From Numida meleagris (taxonomy: Eukaryota; Chordata; Aves; Galliformes; Numididae): DNA of 64,000 bases. The notes under the pieces were generated by a model, which searched no databases, was not told the origin of the DNA, and was given only the letters and a program-made list of their open reading frames with translations. Below, piece after piece: positions 1 through 14,100 of the stretch (its first letter is position 1; the number at the start of each line of letters is the position of its first letter). Location: contig NC_034411.1 in the NCBI RefSeq assembly GCF_002078875.1, forward strand, positions 3,828,444 to 3,892,443, given 5' to 3'. The position numbers and the translations under genes were made by a program.

Positions 1-1016
1 CTGTTTTAACACTGTGGGAATTAAGATTTTGAATCTTTGGATCTTCTGCCAGTTGGCGTTCCAATACTGTTTACTGATTCAGAATACAAAAATCAGAGAT
101 TTCCTTTTGATTTTGAACAGCTGTAGAAAGTGTTTGATCTAATGAGCAGACAGGAGTTTTTTTGTGTCTATGTCACGAAACTCTGTAGCACGGCAGATGT
201 GCAGCCTGATGCAATTTTGAGCTAATATGTCGGACCTCTGATATGCCTGCTGCAAAAGAGCAGGCTGAACAGGCATCCCAAAGCCTGGGCGCTTCCAGGA
301 CTAAATGCAAATAAGATCATGAGCATCAGTGCCATTCCAGAAGCCTTCTGCAGTGGGAGACTGGGGAGTTTAAGGTTGCTCCCTCTGTGCCTTCTTGATA
401 AATCCTCGCCTGATTTATCCCAGTCTCTCCAGTAGAGGGATGAGAGTTTTGTAGGAACAAAAAAAATCAGCAATGAAATATTTTTTCCATCTCAAGGAGC
501 GAGGTAAAAACATACTCTGTCATTAGTGACTGTTACAGAAAGATGTTACTATGGTCATCAGGATTCGCAGCCCTTTGGGAAATGGATGGCCACTGCTTGG
601 GAAGAGACGCGTCTTCTGAAGCACAAGATGAAGAAGCACAGAGTTGTGGTTTAAAGAGCAACCTCGGGGTTGCCTTAAAACCAAGGCAAAACTTCAATAA
701 CAAGGCCAGGCAACAGAGAGGAGGAACAGGTAGAGTGCCTAAACTCCATTTCTTCAGAGTCACAGTCATCTTAACCATGAGCAGAGAGATCAGAAGCCTG
801 GCTCAAACTAGAAACAATACTGAATGAAGGGAAATAGGATAAGAACAGGGAGAAACAAGGGTAGCTGCAAAATTGCAGTTAAACAGTTGCTCAGTTTGTG
901 GTAAGTTATGTTTCCAAGCGATGCATTAAAAGTGAGTATCTCTATCTTATACTGAGCTCTCCCAGAGACCACAGAAAGAACAACTCATGCTGCCTTAGGC
1001 ACCGTGAAACTCAGTT

Positions 1017-1740
1017 CATAGAATCATAGAATCAGAATCCTTAGAGTTGGAAGGGACCTTTAACTAGTCCAACTCCCCTGCAACAAACAGGGACACGCAC
1101 AGCTAAATCAGGTTGCCCACAGCCTGATCCAGCCTCACCTTGAAAGTCTCCAGGGATGGGGCACCAACCACATCTCTAGGCAATCTGTTCCAGTGCCTTA
1201 CCATCCTCACTGTAAAAGACTTTTTCCTTATAGCCGACCTAAATCTCCCCTCTTTGAGCATGAAGCCATTTCCCCTTGTTCTGTCACCACAGAACCTGCT
1301 AAAGAGCCTATCCCCTTCTTTCTTATACCCCCTTTAGATACTGAAAGGCTGCTATAGTGGTCATCTTGGAGCCTTCCCTTCTCCAGGCTTCACAGCCCCA
1401 GCTCTCTCAGCCTGTCCTCACAGGGAGGTGCTCCATCCCCGGGATCATCTTTGTGCCCCTCCTCTGGACACACTCCAACAGCTCCATGTCTCTCCTGCAC
1501 CGAGCACTCCACATCTGGACTCAGTGCTCCAGGTGAGGTCTCACAGCGCAGAGCAGAGGGGCAGATCCCCTCCCTCGCCCCACTGGCCAGGCTGCTTAAG
1601 CTGCAGCCCAAGATACAGTTGGCTTTCTGGGCTGTGAGGGTACAGTGCTGGTTCATGTCCAGCTGCCATCCACCAGCACCCCTAGGTCTTCTTCAGCAGG
1701 GCTGCACTCAATCCTTTCATCTCCGAGCTTGTATTGGTAG
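1017..1740 (-). mobile_element. CR1 LINE fragment, 3' part, minus orientation
   Basis: It begins with the reversed CR1 tail (AGAATCATAGAATCA, then GTTGGAAGGGACC) and continues through typical reversed CR1 3' sequence such as CAGGCTTCACAGCCCC and CTCTCAGCCTGTCCTC. It lies in CFAP61 intron 16. The rest of 1-4988 shows nothing else I recognise. Confidence 0.92.
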
Positions 1741-4700
1741 AAGCAGGAGAAAGCAGGCAAGGAATCCATGAAGGATGGCACATGGGTTTTTCTCCTTTTT
1801 AATTTTTCCAGACACTGAAGTAGATTAGAGAGTTTCAGCAGAGGGCTGAGGAGAACAAGTTACCACAGACAAATAAACAATTTCTGGTGCTCATCTGTCT
1901 GCAAGAACTAATCCAGACCTGTAGGAAAACCACCTCTCATCTGCACTGCCAGGATCCACCTGGACTGGTAACAAGTGGGAATTAGCTGAGGGCAAAACTT
2001 TCCTGATTTAGATCACTGCTTCAGCGTCTGGCTTCAGAGGAAGGAAACAGGGAAGAGAGTCATTCTGGGTCCTGTTTATCTGTGCTGGGTCACTATTTAC
2101 GAATGAATCTCTTCATGCTCACAAGCAGGCTAGAAAGTATTAAAGAGGGACACAAATTGATTGAGCCCCCAGGCTCCCACCGTGCACTCTCTCTACGATA
2201 CTAAGCCACTAATGGCCTATAGAGATATATATGCACAAATCAAGAGCTGTGCTCAGACACCAAATGGCTGAGCTGCTGAGCCCCAAGCTGTTACTGGTGA
2301 AAAATAAATTTTGCAGCAAGAAAAGGAGACAACTCAAAAAAAATGCTGGGACAAGAGGAAAGCAAAAAGCTGCAAAAGCAGTAGATGAGCAGCAGATGTT
2401 GATGGCTAGATATCAAGGGGCATCTTGAGGGTATCAAAGCAAGAATTTCATTACAATCATCTCCATCATAAGAGAGAGATACTCAAGCAATTACTTAAGG
2501 ATGAAACCAAATGAAAATTATCTATTTCCAAAATTGACTTACATTACAATACAAAGATCGTAAATGCATGTGAAAAAACTGCCACCATTGCAGAGCTACT
2601 TAAAACAAGAATTACAATAATAACCAACCCTCCAGCTTTCAGAAACCAAGCAGGGATGGGCTAAGGTGAGAAAGAAATGTTGTGGGTTTTTTTACTACAA
2701 GAAGAAAAAGCACCCTCTGCTAAAACAAGCTTGGTGAGCCAGAAGAGAAATGATAAAGAAAGGAGGAGTTGTCTTAAATACCTGGAATCCCTGTTTGCCC
2801 AAAAGTTTTAAGTCCCTACAAGATCCAGCCTCTATCTACACAGCAGCTTGGGAAATAGCTTGTTCAAAACCACCCTAACAAAGATGTAACAGACATTTTC
2901 TCCTTATTGCTGTTTAGATGCTTGCCTCAGACAGCTTCCCACACTACTTCCTACTCCAGCTTATTCTCCTGCCTTTCGCTTTTTCCTCTTTTCCACATTT
3001 TAATTCCAAAATTCTTTTCCATTTTTCTTTTTACCTCACTTTGAAAAGATACCTGCTAGCATCTCCTCCCATGACCAACATTTGTCTATTTTTTGAGGTG
3101 ACAATTCTCAACCTTTCTATTTAGCAGAATTATCACATTTAACTCCTTGGTAGAATATTGTGGTCTTTGAAAAAGGGATTGGGCCCTTCTGTTTACAGAG
3201 TGTCTGAGCAGGCCTTTTGATTGCTACAATAATGCAGAGGTATGACAATTCTGTGTCTACTGAAAGTTATTATACTTATTTTATAAAAATTCACCTCATT
3301 TTATTTGCAACTTTGCTTCAGGAAGAGCAAGATTATTGATTTGCTTCAATCCTCCTTTCTGCAACATGAAAGAGAGGGCAAATGCCTTATGCCTGGCTAC
3401 TTGCCAGAACTTACAAAACATCCAAAGATCTGAAAGCAGCAACAGCTTCTTACTTTTATTAGCATATGCAGTCCCTCATGGTAGGTTACCTCTTAAATCA
3501 TAAAGCTTTCCCAACCTATGGCTGGCCAAAGGTCATTTCATTCATTCAACAGAAGAGTCAGTTTATCTTTGTATGGTTTCAAATTTTTGGTATTTCAGAA
3601 ACCGTAGGCAGCAGTACAGGACTAGCTTTATCCTCAAGTTACTGCCTAGGGATCAAGCCCAGATGTCAGTTTTGACAGAACACAGTCTGTCAAAAATACA
3701 TAATTAATGCTGGTGCATATGCAGAGATACTTACAGAGTGACTACTCTTTTTTTTTCAAATCAGCAAAACTTTGTTAGTGAAAATGTGTGCATTTTATTC
3801 AACAGAAACTCATTAAACTTTGGAGATTTGAAACAATTATCTCACTACTTGCAACTCTCAAGAAATCTGTAGAAAGAACTCAGGAATGGAGCAGACACCA
3901 GATGTGCAAATCTCTCAGAAAGTGGAGGTCTCTGATTTTCTAACTTCAATAAAAACACTACAATGAGCTCTTCTATTAAGATGGCAACAGTGCATTTTAA
4001 AAATACAATAGCAAGTCGTTTAAAGAAAAGGGTTAGAGAGCTTATTCTGTAGAGAAGAAGAAGGTAGGGATGTACATACTGAGAGAAAGACTTCAACAAA
4101 GCCAAACTCACTTCAGTGGCCTCAACCATGTTCTGGATTTTGCTTTGCCAATTGCTGCCAAATTTATAGAGTTTTGGAAGCCAAAAATTATTGACTAACT
4201 GTGAAAAGGACATCACTAAAAATGTTATATGGAAACCTATCTAAGCCATCTGGAAGTTACTAGACACTCTCTAATGATGTTTCTTTAGTAAATTACAGCT
4301 ACCTACCGCGAGTATCTGTCACTACTTGGCTTTTTCCTAGTATTTCAGCTTCACTACTTACTTTTATGAGGAACCATCTTCATGTCACATTTTAGTTATT
4401 TAAAAATACGAGATAGTATAAGTTGTTCAACAAACAAAATAATAAGACTCTATCTGTTTGATACTCCTTGGTAGCGAAAACAATGTGGGTTCTTTTGCTA
4501 TTAAATTATTCTTGGTATTTTTATGCATTGAAGAAACCTGACTTTGGGACTGAAAACAAAAAATAAATTGATCTAAGTAATTTCTACAGAAATGGTCACA
4601 ATCATGAAGTTGTATTTTTTTACTTGGAGAGTATAATACTTAAATAAACTTACCAGGACAAGGAGATAAACAGTAACTCATAACATTTAAAATACTTTGT

Positions 4701-4988
4701 TTGAAAGTACCATCGTGGAAAAAAAATACTGTTAAAACATGAGCATATATTAGTAGGCAAATGTTACAGCTTAGTGATTGCTGTTTATAATACGTTTTAA
4801 ATTCAAGTTTAGAAAAAACAATGGTTGTATAGAAGCAAAGCTGGGATCGTAAGGGTATGGACACCATGTTCAATGTAATTAAGAAGCAACCTATCAACAC
4901 TAAGTTGGTAATGCCATCCCATCTGCCAAAGCCTGCATTAGCTGGCACTATGCCCCTCTGGCAGCCTGCTGCTGCTTCTGTTACCCAC

Positions 4989-5123
4989 CTGATCCTTGGA
5001 GACCTGCTCTGATGGAGCGTTTATGCCAAGCTCTTCCAGAGGATAGACAATCTGTCGTCTTGGTCGCACGGGAACCATGTAATGAAGGGCAGATGTCAGG
5101 GAATGGGCAAAGGGATTCTGAAA
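4989..5123 (-). CDS. CFAP61: CFAP61 exon 16 (residues 576-620), last exon in the window
   Basis: The acceptor is GTCTTTCAG and the donor GTGGGT. It encodes [20 protein letters not shown] then [20 protein letters not shown] and VSKDQ, near-identical in pattern to the family. It is phase 0 at both ends. The next homologous block was not found in 1-4988, so the following exon lies outside the window. Confidence 0.95.
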
Positions 5124-8100
5124 CTGAAAGACAGTGATCTATATTTCAGCAGAGAGAATGTCAGAACAGTACATCACAGATGTCTGTTGTATGCCTTTGC
5201 AAATACAGAATTCTTAGCTCTGTTGGCTAAATCTGAGAGAAAAATCAGCAAATAAACAAACATACTCAGAGCAGAGGAATGAATTGCAGATAATTCCTGA
5301 CACTAATGAAGATAATTATGAGTGTAATTACATTACTATCTCTGTGGGAATGACAGATAAACAAGTGGTTTGGTTTATAGGATTTTTCAGCACAAGTATT
5401 TTCCCCAGGAGGATATTTTTCTCCATAGTGATCATGAATCAGCTTGATTTGACCTCATTAAGCTATGTTATCTGCTTACTGCTAACCTTTGCTTGTTTGG
5501 CAGAGAATGGTTATGAATTTATGTAAAAATACTTTACCAACTAAAATGTCAATTTAATCCAAGTGATAAATGTTAATAAACTGGCATAAACTTGAAGTGA
5601 ATGAAAACCTGAATGGTAATGAGACGAGCATGGACCATAAGAAGTAGCTTTATTCATTTATTGCAGCATGACTGGCTCCATCATAACTTATGACATGAAA
5701 AGGGAAAAAAATATAGGAGAATTACAGGAAATAGAGAATGAGCATTAATGCAAACTAAATTACCCGGAAGTACCATTCCATACAGAAATATTGAAAAAAA
5801 GAGTGTTACTCTATTAAGAACTGAGTAAAATATCACTTTTACCCACTTACTATAAAGCAACAATGAGCTAAAGTAACTTAAAGAAACTCTAATCTAGAAA
5901 TAGACCAAATTGGAATTATTAGTAAGATTTAAGTTCTTCCCCATCCACTGCCATTAAACTGCATTTTCGTAAGTACCTCTGAAGAACCTGAGAACCTAAT
6001 GCTACACAAGGACATTAGTTTCTCACGAGAATACTCCATAAAACTCCATAAAATGCACACTGGAGAAGCAGGAAAATACATCCTTCTGAAAATGGACCTG
6101 CTCAATCTGTCAAAATTCCTATGTTAAAAAAGGTGGCAATTTCAAAAACATAAGTCACCAAGGACTGAATTCACCTCAGTCACCATCTAAAAGATAGGAG
6201 CTTAATCTAGCTAGCCATGCAGACATCTCCTCAGAGCTGAAGAAAGAGGTGAGCAACCCCAGAGGGCAATTCTTCCTGTCCTAGATTGGTAGTTATGATT
6301 GATGTTCTGCCCTCTGGATGCACTGTGTTTTCTCCATTAACTCTGGCTAAGGTGATCAGGCTGGGCCAGATACTACCTGTATATGGCTATGGATATTTTT
6401 AAAATAATCTTTTATTTTGCTTCCACAATTTACATTATAGGAAATGAATTTTCTCACACAGCATTAGGCGTTTATGGTTTCTTGTGGCCCTTGCAGAAGT
6501 ACAAGTTAAATTTTCAGTAACAATGAGGTGCCAAGTCCCCCCGACCTTTGATAAAAACCAGTCCGAAGTACCTAAATCACTTTTGAAGTGTTATTATAAA
6601 CCAACTGGATGTGTTTTTAATATGCTCATGCTGTACTGTGCTCAGTGAAATCATTCTTTTTTCTTCCCTGCTCTCCAGTTCATTCTGAATCTAAACAGGG
6701 GTACTTCTCAATATTTATTATGGAGCTGAGCAGCTGTATGTGAGACAGCACAAGTCAAGTAGGTTCCGGTAATAAACTATGACAAGAAATACAAGTTGTT
6801 AAATAAAAAGGTGCTATATGTGCATTATTCCTTCTCATTTTATACATGCTTGATAACTGATGTGAATTGAAAGCAATTAAAGAAAACCATTACGTTGGTC
6901 TCTTCAGATGATGAGTTATGACAGTTCTTCATTATTTTTCAACCACGCATCCAACACAGGGGCAAGAAATGAAGTCACACAAACTACAGCTTTCAACTCA
7001 GAGACAGTGTCCTACTTAGGCAGGACTAGGAATACTGAATGCTTCCTACTTCATCCTGGAAAAGATCTATTGGGAAACTTGATTATTGTACTACAGCACA
7101 TTTATAGAGGGGCTGGCAACACATGAGGCAAGAGCAACATGAGAAGCTATATGGGTAAGAAGTATATATACTTCACCTAGAAACAAGTGAGGAGGTATCA
7201 AATACATTATTCCTCTATTGTGCTGCTCCCAGGGCAACATACTAATGTGTGTAACTTAAGATATCTAACTATATTTAGAGAACAGATGCCCTAGGACCTT
7301 CTAAATTCAGCTGAAAAACAGACACTTGTGAAGAGTGATTCAGCTCAGAAGAAGCCACCTCCTGAGAGGAGATTTTCTCTCTTCACAGTCTGGGTAAACA
7401 AAGGGCCAAAGCCACTTCAAACTTATGCTCCTCCAAACACTTCCTGAAGATACTGAGTAAGTTTTGACTCACATGCACTGGTGACAGTGCTATGGACTAA
7501 ACCTACTATGCAACAGCTGCATCCATGAATGCAGATTATGTGATGCAAGAAGAAAAGAAAGTACAATTTGCTTCAGATTGCCAAGAAAATTCATTTTTTC
7601 CATCAGCCATAGAAGCAAAAAGAATAAAGTGAGTAAAGGTGATAATATTTAATATACAAAATAGAAATAACTTAATTCTTACCTTGCCCTCCACGTACTG
7701 TGGATAAATAGGGTAGTAAAGAGAAGATTTGTGGGCCAAGCGAAGAATCTCCTTCAGAAAGTGTTTGGTATAGTGACGGAATATTGGATTTAAGACAAAG
7801 TGGTAAAGCTCTCCATGTTCCTCTTGCTGATAGTCATTAAAATGAATGAAGTCTTCAATGTTGTAATGTGTCTGAATATACACAGTATCCTGGAAAATAA
7901 GAATCTGGAAATGAGCAGTAATTAAAAATCTATATCGATGATATTTTAGCAAGTGCCAATGAGGTACTTTTTTAGCAATTACAGAGTTAAGTAAGAACAC
8001 TGAAATGAAGTGCCACTGAGGGTTATTCTCAACTAAAGCAGACTGACTGAACACATTTTTCTTGAAAATCTTTCCATTGTATCAAGATCTATTCTTCTAT

Positions 8101-11100
8101 TTGCCCACCTTTATTTACATGGAATGCATATGTGACCCCTTCACAACAATATCTGATACAGGTTAATGGGCATTCATGAAAAAAAAACACAACACCTCTG
8201 TTTTGCTGAGTTAAGACAGAGAAGTCTAGACTGTCTTCTCACAAAACTTAAACCAAGAAAGGAAAACTTTACAGAAACGAACTGTGCAAGAAATGCCTTC
8301 CAAAGAGATTTCCCATACTGAAGTGATAAGTTGAGAATTTTGCACATTTATATACTCAAGAAATTGCAGCATCTTTTTTACTCAAGGCCCTCAGTAAAAT
8401 TAAGACTTATTTTTGTAAATAGGAGCAGCTACTCCTTAGTTTAAGAACTAAGCACTACAGCTGTTGAAAGATCTTAAACCTGCCTTTTCAACAATAGCAG
8501 AAGGCCGCAAAACAAAGAATTAAAGAATATGACTTTCCAAGAATAATGTGCGACATTTTCTTTTTTTGGTTCTCCATTAGAGCATGACTTTTGTTTGTAT
8601 GCTTTGAAGTTAAGTTCAATTTATAATAACACAAAAGCCACTGGTGGGGAAAAAAGTTAAGAAAGTAAATATAAAAGGATAGCTGCTACTCTTCACAGAA
8701 TTCTTAGCAAAACCTCTCGTAGACTTTGGAAATCAGGGGGCAAAATTAATAGTCCTAATACCTAGAGGCAGAATGGCTTTGTACTAAAGAACAAAACAAG
8801 GATGTAGGAGGCAAACTTTCAGAACCCATCAAGAAGCTTCTTGCAACTATCAGGATGATTTTTTTCATCTGTGTGTCAACCATTGCCTACGAGAACAAAA
8901 GTGATACTGTCTACGCAGCAAAGAGAGAAAGCAAGCTTACAGAAGCAGTGGTTTTTACATGTATTTTCTGTTAGGTATTTGTACAGTGGTAAGCCTTTGG
9001 TGATGAGTTCTGTTAGCATCTGAATTGTTATCATTTTCATACAATACAGATACAATAAATGGGAAAAATATAAATAGAATTTACCATTTCATCTCTAACG
9101 ACAGAAATGCCAACTATTTGATCCAAAACTTCTGCTACAAACGCCTGTACTGGGGTCCCATCCTGCAAGGCAACAGCATCATAAGCACAGTTCCTATTGT
9201 ATTGCTGATCTTGATATTTTACCATAAATGTGTATTTCACCACATAATCACAGTTAAGATATTTTCCCAGTATATATTTATGCACCACTTGTATTTAGTT
9301 CTTCTCCCTTACTTCAAGGTATAATGTTCAAACAGTACACAGAATATAACCGCACAGCAGTACATATATATATGGATGGAACCATACTGGAATAAAGCTT
9401 AATTTAGGATCCACCTGCTATAGCAGTGCTATATGCTCAGACACCAATTTAGTCCTGGATTAAGGTCAGATCTTAGGAAATAATATTAATTAACACATTT
9501 ATATAGTCTTCATCAATAGTAGCATAAAATGGATTTCCCTGTAATTGTATGATTGGTAATGCTAGTAGTATTTTGTCTATGCAGCATGTTCCATCATGAA
9601 AAATGCATGTTTCCTACTGTTTGATGGCATGGTTGCATTATAGGAAGGAGAAAGAAGTTCCTATGATGTAAAAAAAACACATGTACATGTTAATTACACC
9701 ATCAGATGTATGTGCAAGAAAAGAAACAATGGAAATCAGGGTGTCGGTGGCCAAAAAAAATGCATCCAGCCTGCTTCTGTCTCTGTATTTGAGGAGTCTG
9801 CAATGAAAAGGTTAATTGGTATAGGCCACAAATTGGATTAACCATCAAGGCAAGCTGAATACAGCTTATACCAACTGTTGGTACCACTTGATTACAGATA
9901 CACCAGTTTAGAGAAACATAATAAATTCTACATGTATTTATCAGTGTGTATCTGTCGTATTCTAAATGTATTTACAGCAAATACTCACTGGATCCCTGCG
10001 AGCCAAAATAAATGTATTTAAGTCATTCAATATACTTTCATTCAAGCTAAGTGTTTTAATGAGCGTTTTGACTCCAAGTATATCATTGGTTGTTGCTCTT
10101 CTTACATTAAAAGACCTATTAAAAAAAAAAAAAACAGAAAGAAAGAAAGGTTTGCCTTATGACAAATTAAACACTACACTTCCAGTGTATGCGAAGATGT
10201 GTCTTACATAAGCACCAAATATGTCTTTTAGAAGCTGGAACTGATTGCTATATGACTGTGGTTCCAAATGTATATTTCATTGGTCAGTAACAGAGAAGAT
10301 CACACACTGCTGCTTTAAATGCTACTAAACACTTAGTGCTTAAGCATCTACAGCCCAGTACCATACAGCAAAGACTTGCCATACCTGTAATCACAAAAAT
10401 CCCATGCCTATGAGAATAAAAGTAGAGATAGGAAGCAAACAATCTGTAAAAACAAAATCCATTACTATGCACTGATACACATAGGAAAAGTGAAAGAAAA
10501 GAAACAGAAGAAATAGGAAACAAAACAGGAGGAAAAAAAGAAAAAAATACACAGTGCCAACTGCCATTCCCAGATATGGAACAAAGAAAGGCAAGAATAT
10601 CAATGCTGCACAAGAATTTCTCCAATAAAAAATGAATGACTAACATTTGTGTTAGACCTTGACTCTTCAAAGAGTTACGAATGAACATAAATTTACATGA
10701 ATAAAGTGTTTCTGCTAATTGTAAGAGTGCCAATTAGTAATCACATTACAGTGACACGGTATAAAAATGTGCAATATACGCAACCAACAGCATGTTAGCT
10801 AAAGACAGGAAGATACCAGCAAGTAACTAGCTGATACAGTTGGTTAGAAAACATGCTCCCACTCAATGCTTATAAAAAAAAAAAAAAATTACTTCAGTGA
10901 CCATCTACAGCAGCTGAGGAAGTATTTTGTTGTCTGTGAAAGACATTGACCATTCTTGGTTAAACAAGGCTTAAGTGCTATCAAGACTTATGAGCGCTGC
11001 CAAGGAACTTAAATCCGACTTCATTTGCAAGAATTAAGATCTTTCAACCACAGTTTACAAAAACCTGTAGTTTGTGTAGTACAACTTCTATTCCTGATTT

Positions 11101-14100
11101 TCTTGCTTTAAATTTAAGCTTGTGCAATTCTTCAGCCTAAGTTACATTGAAATTGATTCTCTGGAACATGGTTCTAATGAATATAAGTGCCAGTTACTTC
11201 AAAATAATATATAACTATGGAATATATGATATGTTATGGGAAATTTTCCAGCTCAATCTCATCAAATACTTTCGACTCAACTATCTGAGAGCTCAAAAAT
11301 ATACATTTGATTACTAAACTCTACAAGAAACCCTGCATCTGGCATCCAAACGGCAATCTAATCCTCAATTTCTAAGTGAGCTTTGGCTCAGTTTCCACAC
11401 TTGTTAAGACATTTCCACAGACAGTTAATTACAAGATCAAACAAGTGACGAGGATGAAGGCCAGCAAGACCAACGATCTAGTTAACTTTGCAACCCATAA
11501 GCAATCTATCTTCCTGCCACTCTATTATGCCCACCAATTTGAGTTTTTCTCCCCAGGTCTCCAAGAGAAAGCAATTGGACCAATAATGAAGTATATTTCT
11601 AGTGTTAGAAAAAAAACAGAGCATGTGAATAATGTAAACACTTTAAAATAAATAAATGGTTAGTTAAAACAACCAGATCCATTGTGAGTATGAAAGAGTA
11701 GGAAGGACTATCCAAAGTCTGGGTTCATTTTCACTTCCAGCAAAGAATTAACTCACTTCAGATGCCCAGTTCCTTTGACTGCCCAGAAGCCAGAACACTG
11801 TTATTATTATTATGCCTTTCAGTGAAAATTGAAGGAAAGTACCCATTAAGCAGTTCAGCCTATGCCTTCTCATCTGTTATTTTTTCTCCTTCACTGTTAA
11901 GTAGCAGACCTACACTTCCATTTGCTGCACTCTTGCTTTTTGTGTACTTAACACTTTTTCTTACTCCTTTTCCAACCTTTGCTAATCAGTATCTCATTTT
12001 GTGCCTGTACCTCTTCTGATTTTGCCCTTTCATGTCTTCAGATTCCCACCTTCTTACCCCTGTTTTCCTTTTAATCCATTTTATGTGATGTCCTTTTCAC
12101 TCATATGCCTTCTGAAAGCTCTTGGTGCAAGTACAATATATTGATCTTTTACTTTTTCATATCTTTTTCTAAGCAAGTTATCTGCCGTTGTGCACTGAGT
12201 TGTGCATAGAAATTTTTAAAAAGCTTCACCTGGTTTCTTATACATCTTTTCTGAAGGCTATTTTTTTCCTCCTTTCCAGCACAGCTGCAAAGGGTCTAGA
12301 AAATGCAACTAATAAACCTATTTTGTTGCCACAGAAAGGCTGGGGTACTGCTTGGAATACGGACAATTCAATCAGAATGTTAAAGTCTTTTAAAAACCTT
12401 GATAACAAGTTTAATTTTTATCAAAATCACAAAAGGACTCATGACTACCAATCCTACTGCTGTATTACCGAACAGCTGTGACTGAGATTAACAGGAATTA
12501 CTCCAGTGGCTTTATCTTTGGCCAGCTGGATTCTTACATAATACACAGAAGCTCAATTCCATCCCATGGTAAAAAGCTTCTGCATAGGTCCAAAAGTAGC
12601 TGGCCAGTTCCTGCACAAGCTATTTGTATACCATCAATGGTGATTAAGTATGCAATTAAAACGGAAGTATTTCTCCGAAATCAAGTAGTATTTAGCTACA
12701 TTAAAAAGAAACAAAAGGGAAAATCTCCAACTCTGCCAAAAATTTAAGATTGGTGTTTGGGCCAGCTTGTCATTCAAACAAAGCATTGGAAAACTTACAT
12801 GCAATGTAACAAGAATCATAACAAGAGAGGTTCTTTATCCCAGTTTGCCAGTATTTCAGTCTGTAGAAACATACAGAGTACCACAGAATTTGAAAGAAAT
12901 GAAATACGCAATTCAACACCAAAAAAAAAAAAAAAAAAAAATTAGAGATAACTTAGGTAAAACAGATACTCAACAATGAGGTTACTGCTGTATGTGTGTA
13001 TTCCAGATATGCATTACTGCAGATCTCTCTTGCAAGAGAACTATGTCATGCTTCCAAGAACTAAATCTACACCTGGCTTTCAAATATTAATGTTATTCAA
13101 GCTAATCCAAGTCCAAAGGGTAAAATGGTGTGCTGCATTTCTCTGTTGGCCTTGTTCTACAGTGAGTAACTTGGGTAAGATACACAGATAGATACAAATT
13201 TTAAATGAATCCTTATTGTTTTTTTTTTTTTCTTCTATAAAGTCAACTACAGAAATGCTGGCAGTCAGAAGACCACTTGCTTTTACATTTTTAATTACCT
13301 CACTTTTTGTTTAATTAGAAGTTATGTCACTAATTAATTTATTTTACTAACACTATAGTAGTATTTCTACGCTGTCGATTATCCTGCTACGTGGATGTGG
13401 AGATACATCGCAGTAGGCTTACAATTCACTCCACAACAAGAAGTGAGACAGTTGCAGTAACGTTGCTAAAGACTAATTGTTCCAATAACTGTATTCAGCT
13501 ACATTGTTTTGGGGCTTAGGCTACCATTTACGCAAGACACTGCACGGTACCACGCACTCTTATTAGAGCAAACAGGAATAGGCATCTGGTGCTAGGCTGG
13601 ATGATGCAAGTATATTCCATAAAAGTAATTCAGAGTACTTCATTTGTTGTCGTGATGCACATGACTCACTTGAGCAATCCTGCACAGTGGAACAAGTAAA
13701 GCTCATGACCAAGCTGGGAAGTACAGGAAGGGGCAACTCGAACAAAACTCTGGATCAGGTAGAATTCTGGTACACAATGTGGCACAAGGGTGATACAGAA
13801 GTCTTTGTCCTGAAAACGTATGCAGAGAATATAGACTCTTAGTGATCTCAATGTCAGCTTTACACAAAAGCTTCTGACTACAGGGGATAAAAAGAAAATA
13901 AACTTAATACTTTGCTTAAAGTGTGTGTACACTCCAAACGTCGCTTTACCTACATGGCTTGATGCATAGGCAGCACAAAGGAACTGATGAGCCCAACGTT
14001 AACTCAGCTTACAGAAACGAGTCTTTTAGCTCCAGTAGTGAAGTCTTATCAGTTAAGATCCTGGCATTCCCTAAGGGTCCTTCTCCTCTCCATTCTTCTT

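Noticed and set aside
3845..4216. 123-codon minus-strand open frame in CFAP61 intron 16
   Set aside because: Considered as a further CFAP61 exon because it is on the right strand, but it has no similarity to the next expected block and no suitable splice borders.
7536..8054. 172-codon frame treated as one coding unit
   Set aside because: Only 7683-7889 is coding; the flanks are intron, with a clear AG acceptor and GTAAGA donor.
10284..10733. 149-codon minus-strand open frame
   Set aside because: Mostly Phe/Leu/Ser codons from a purine-rich tract read antisense; no family match.
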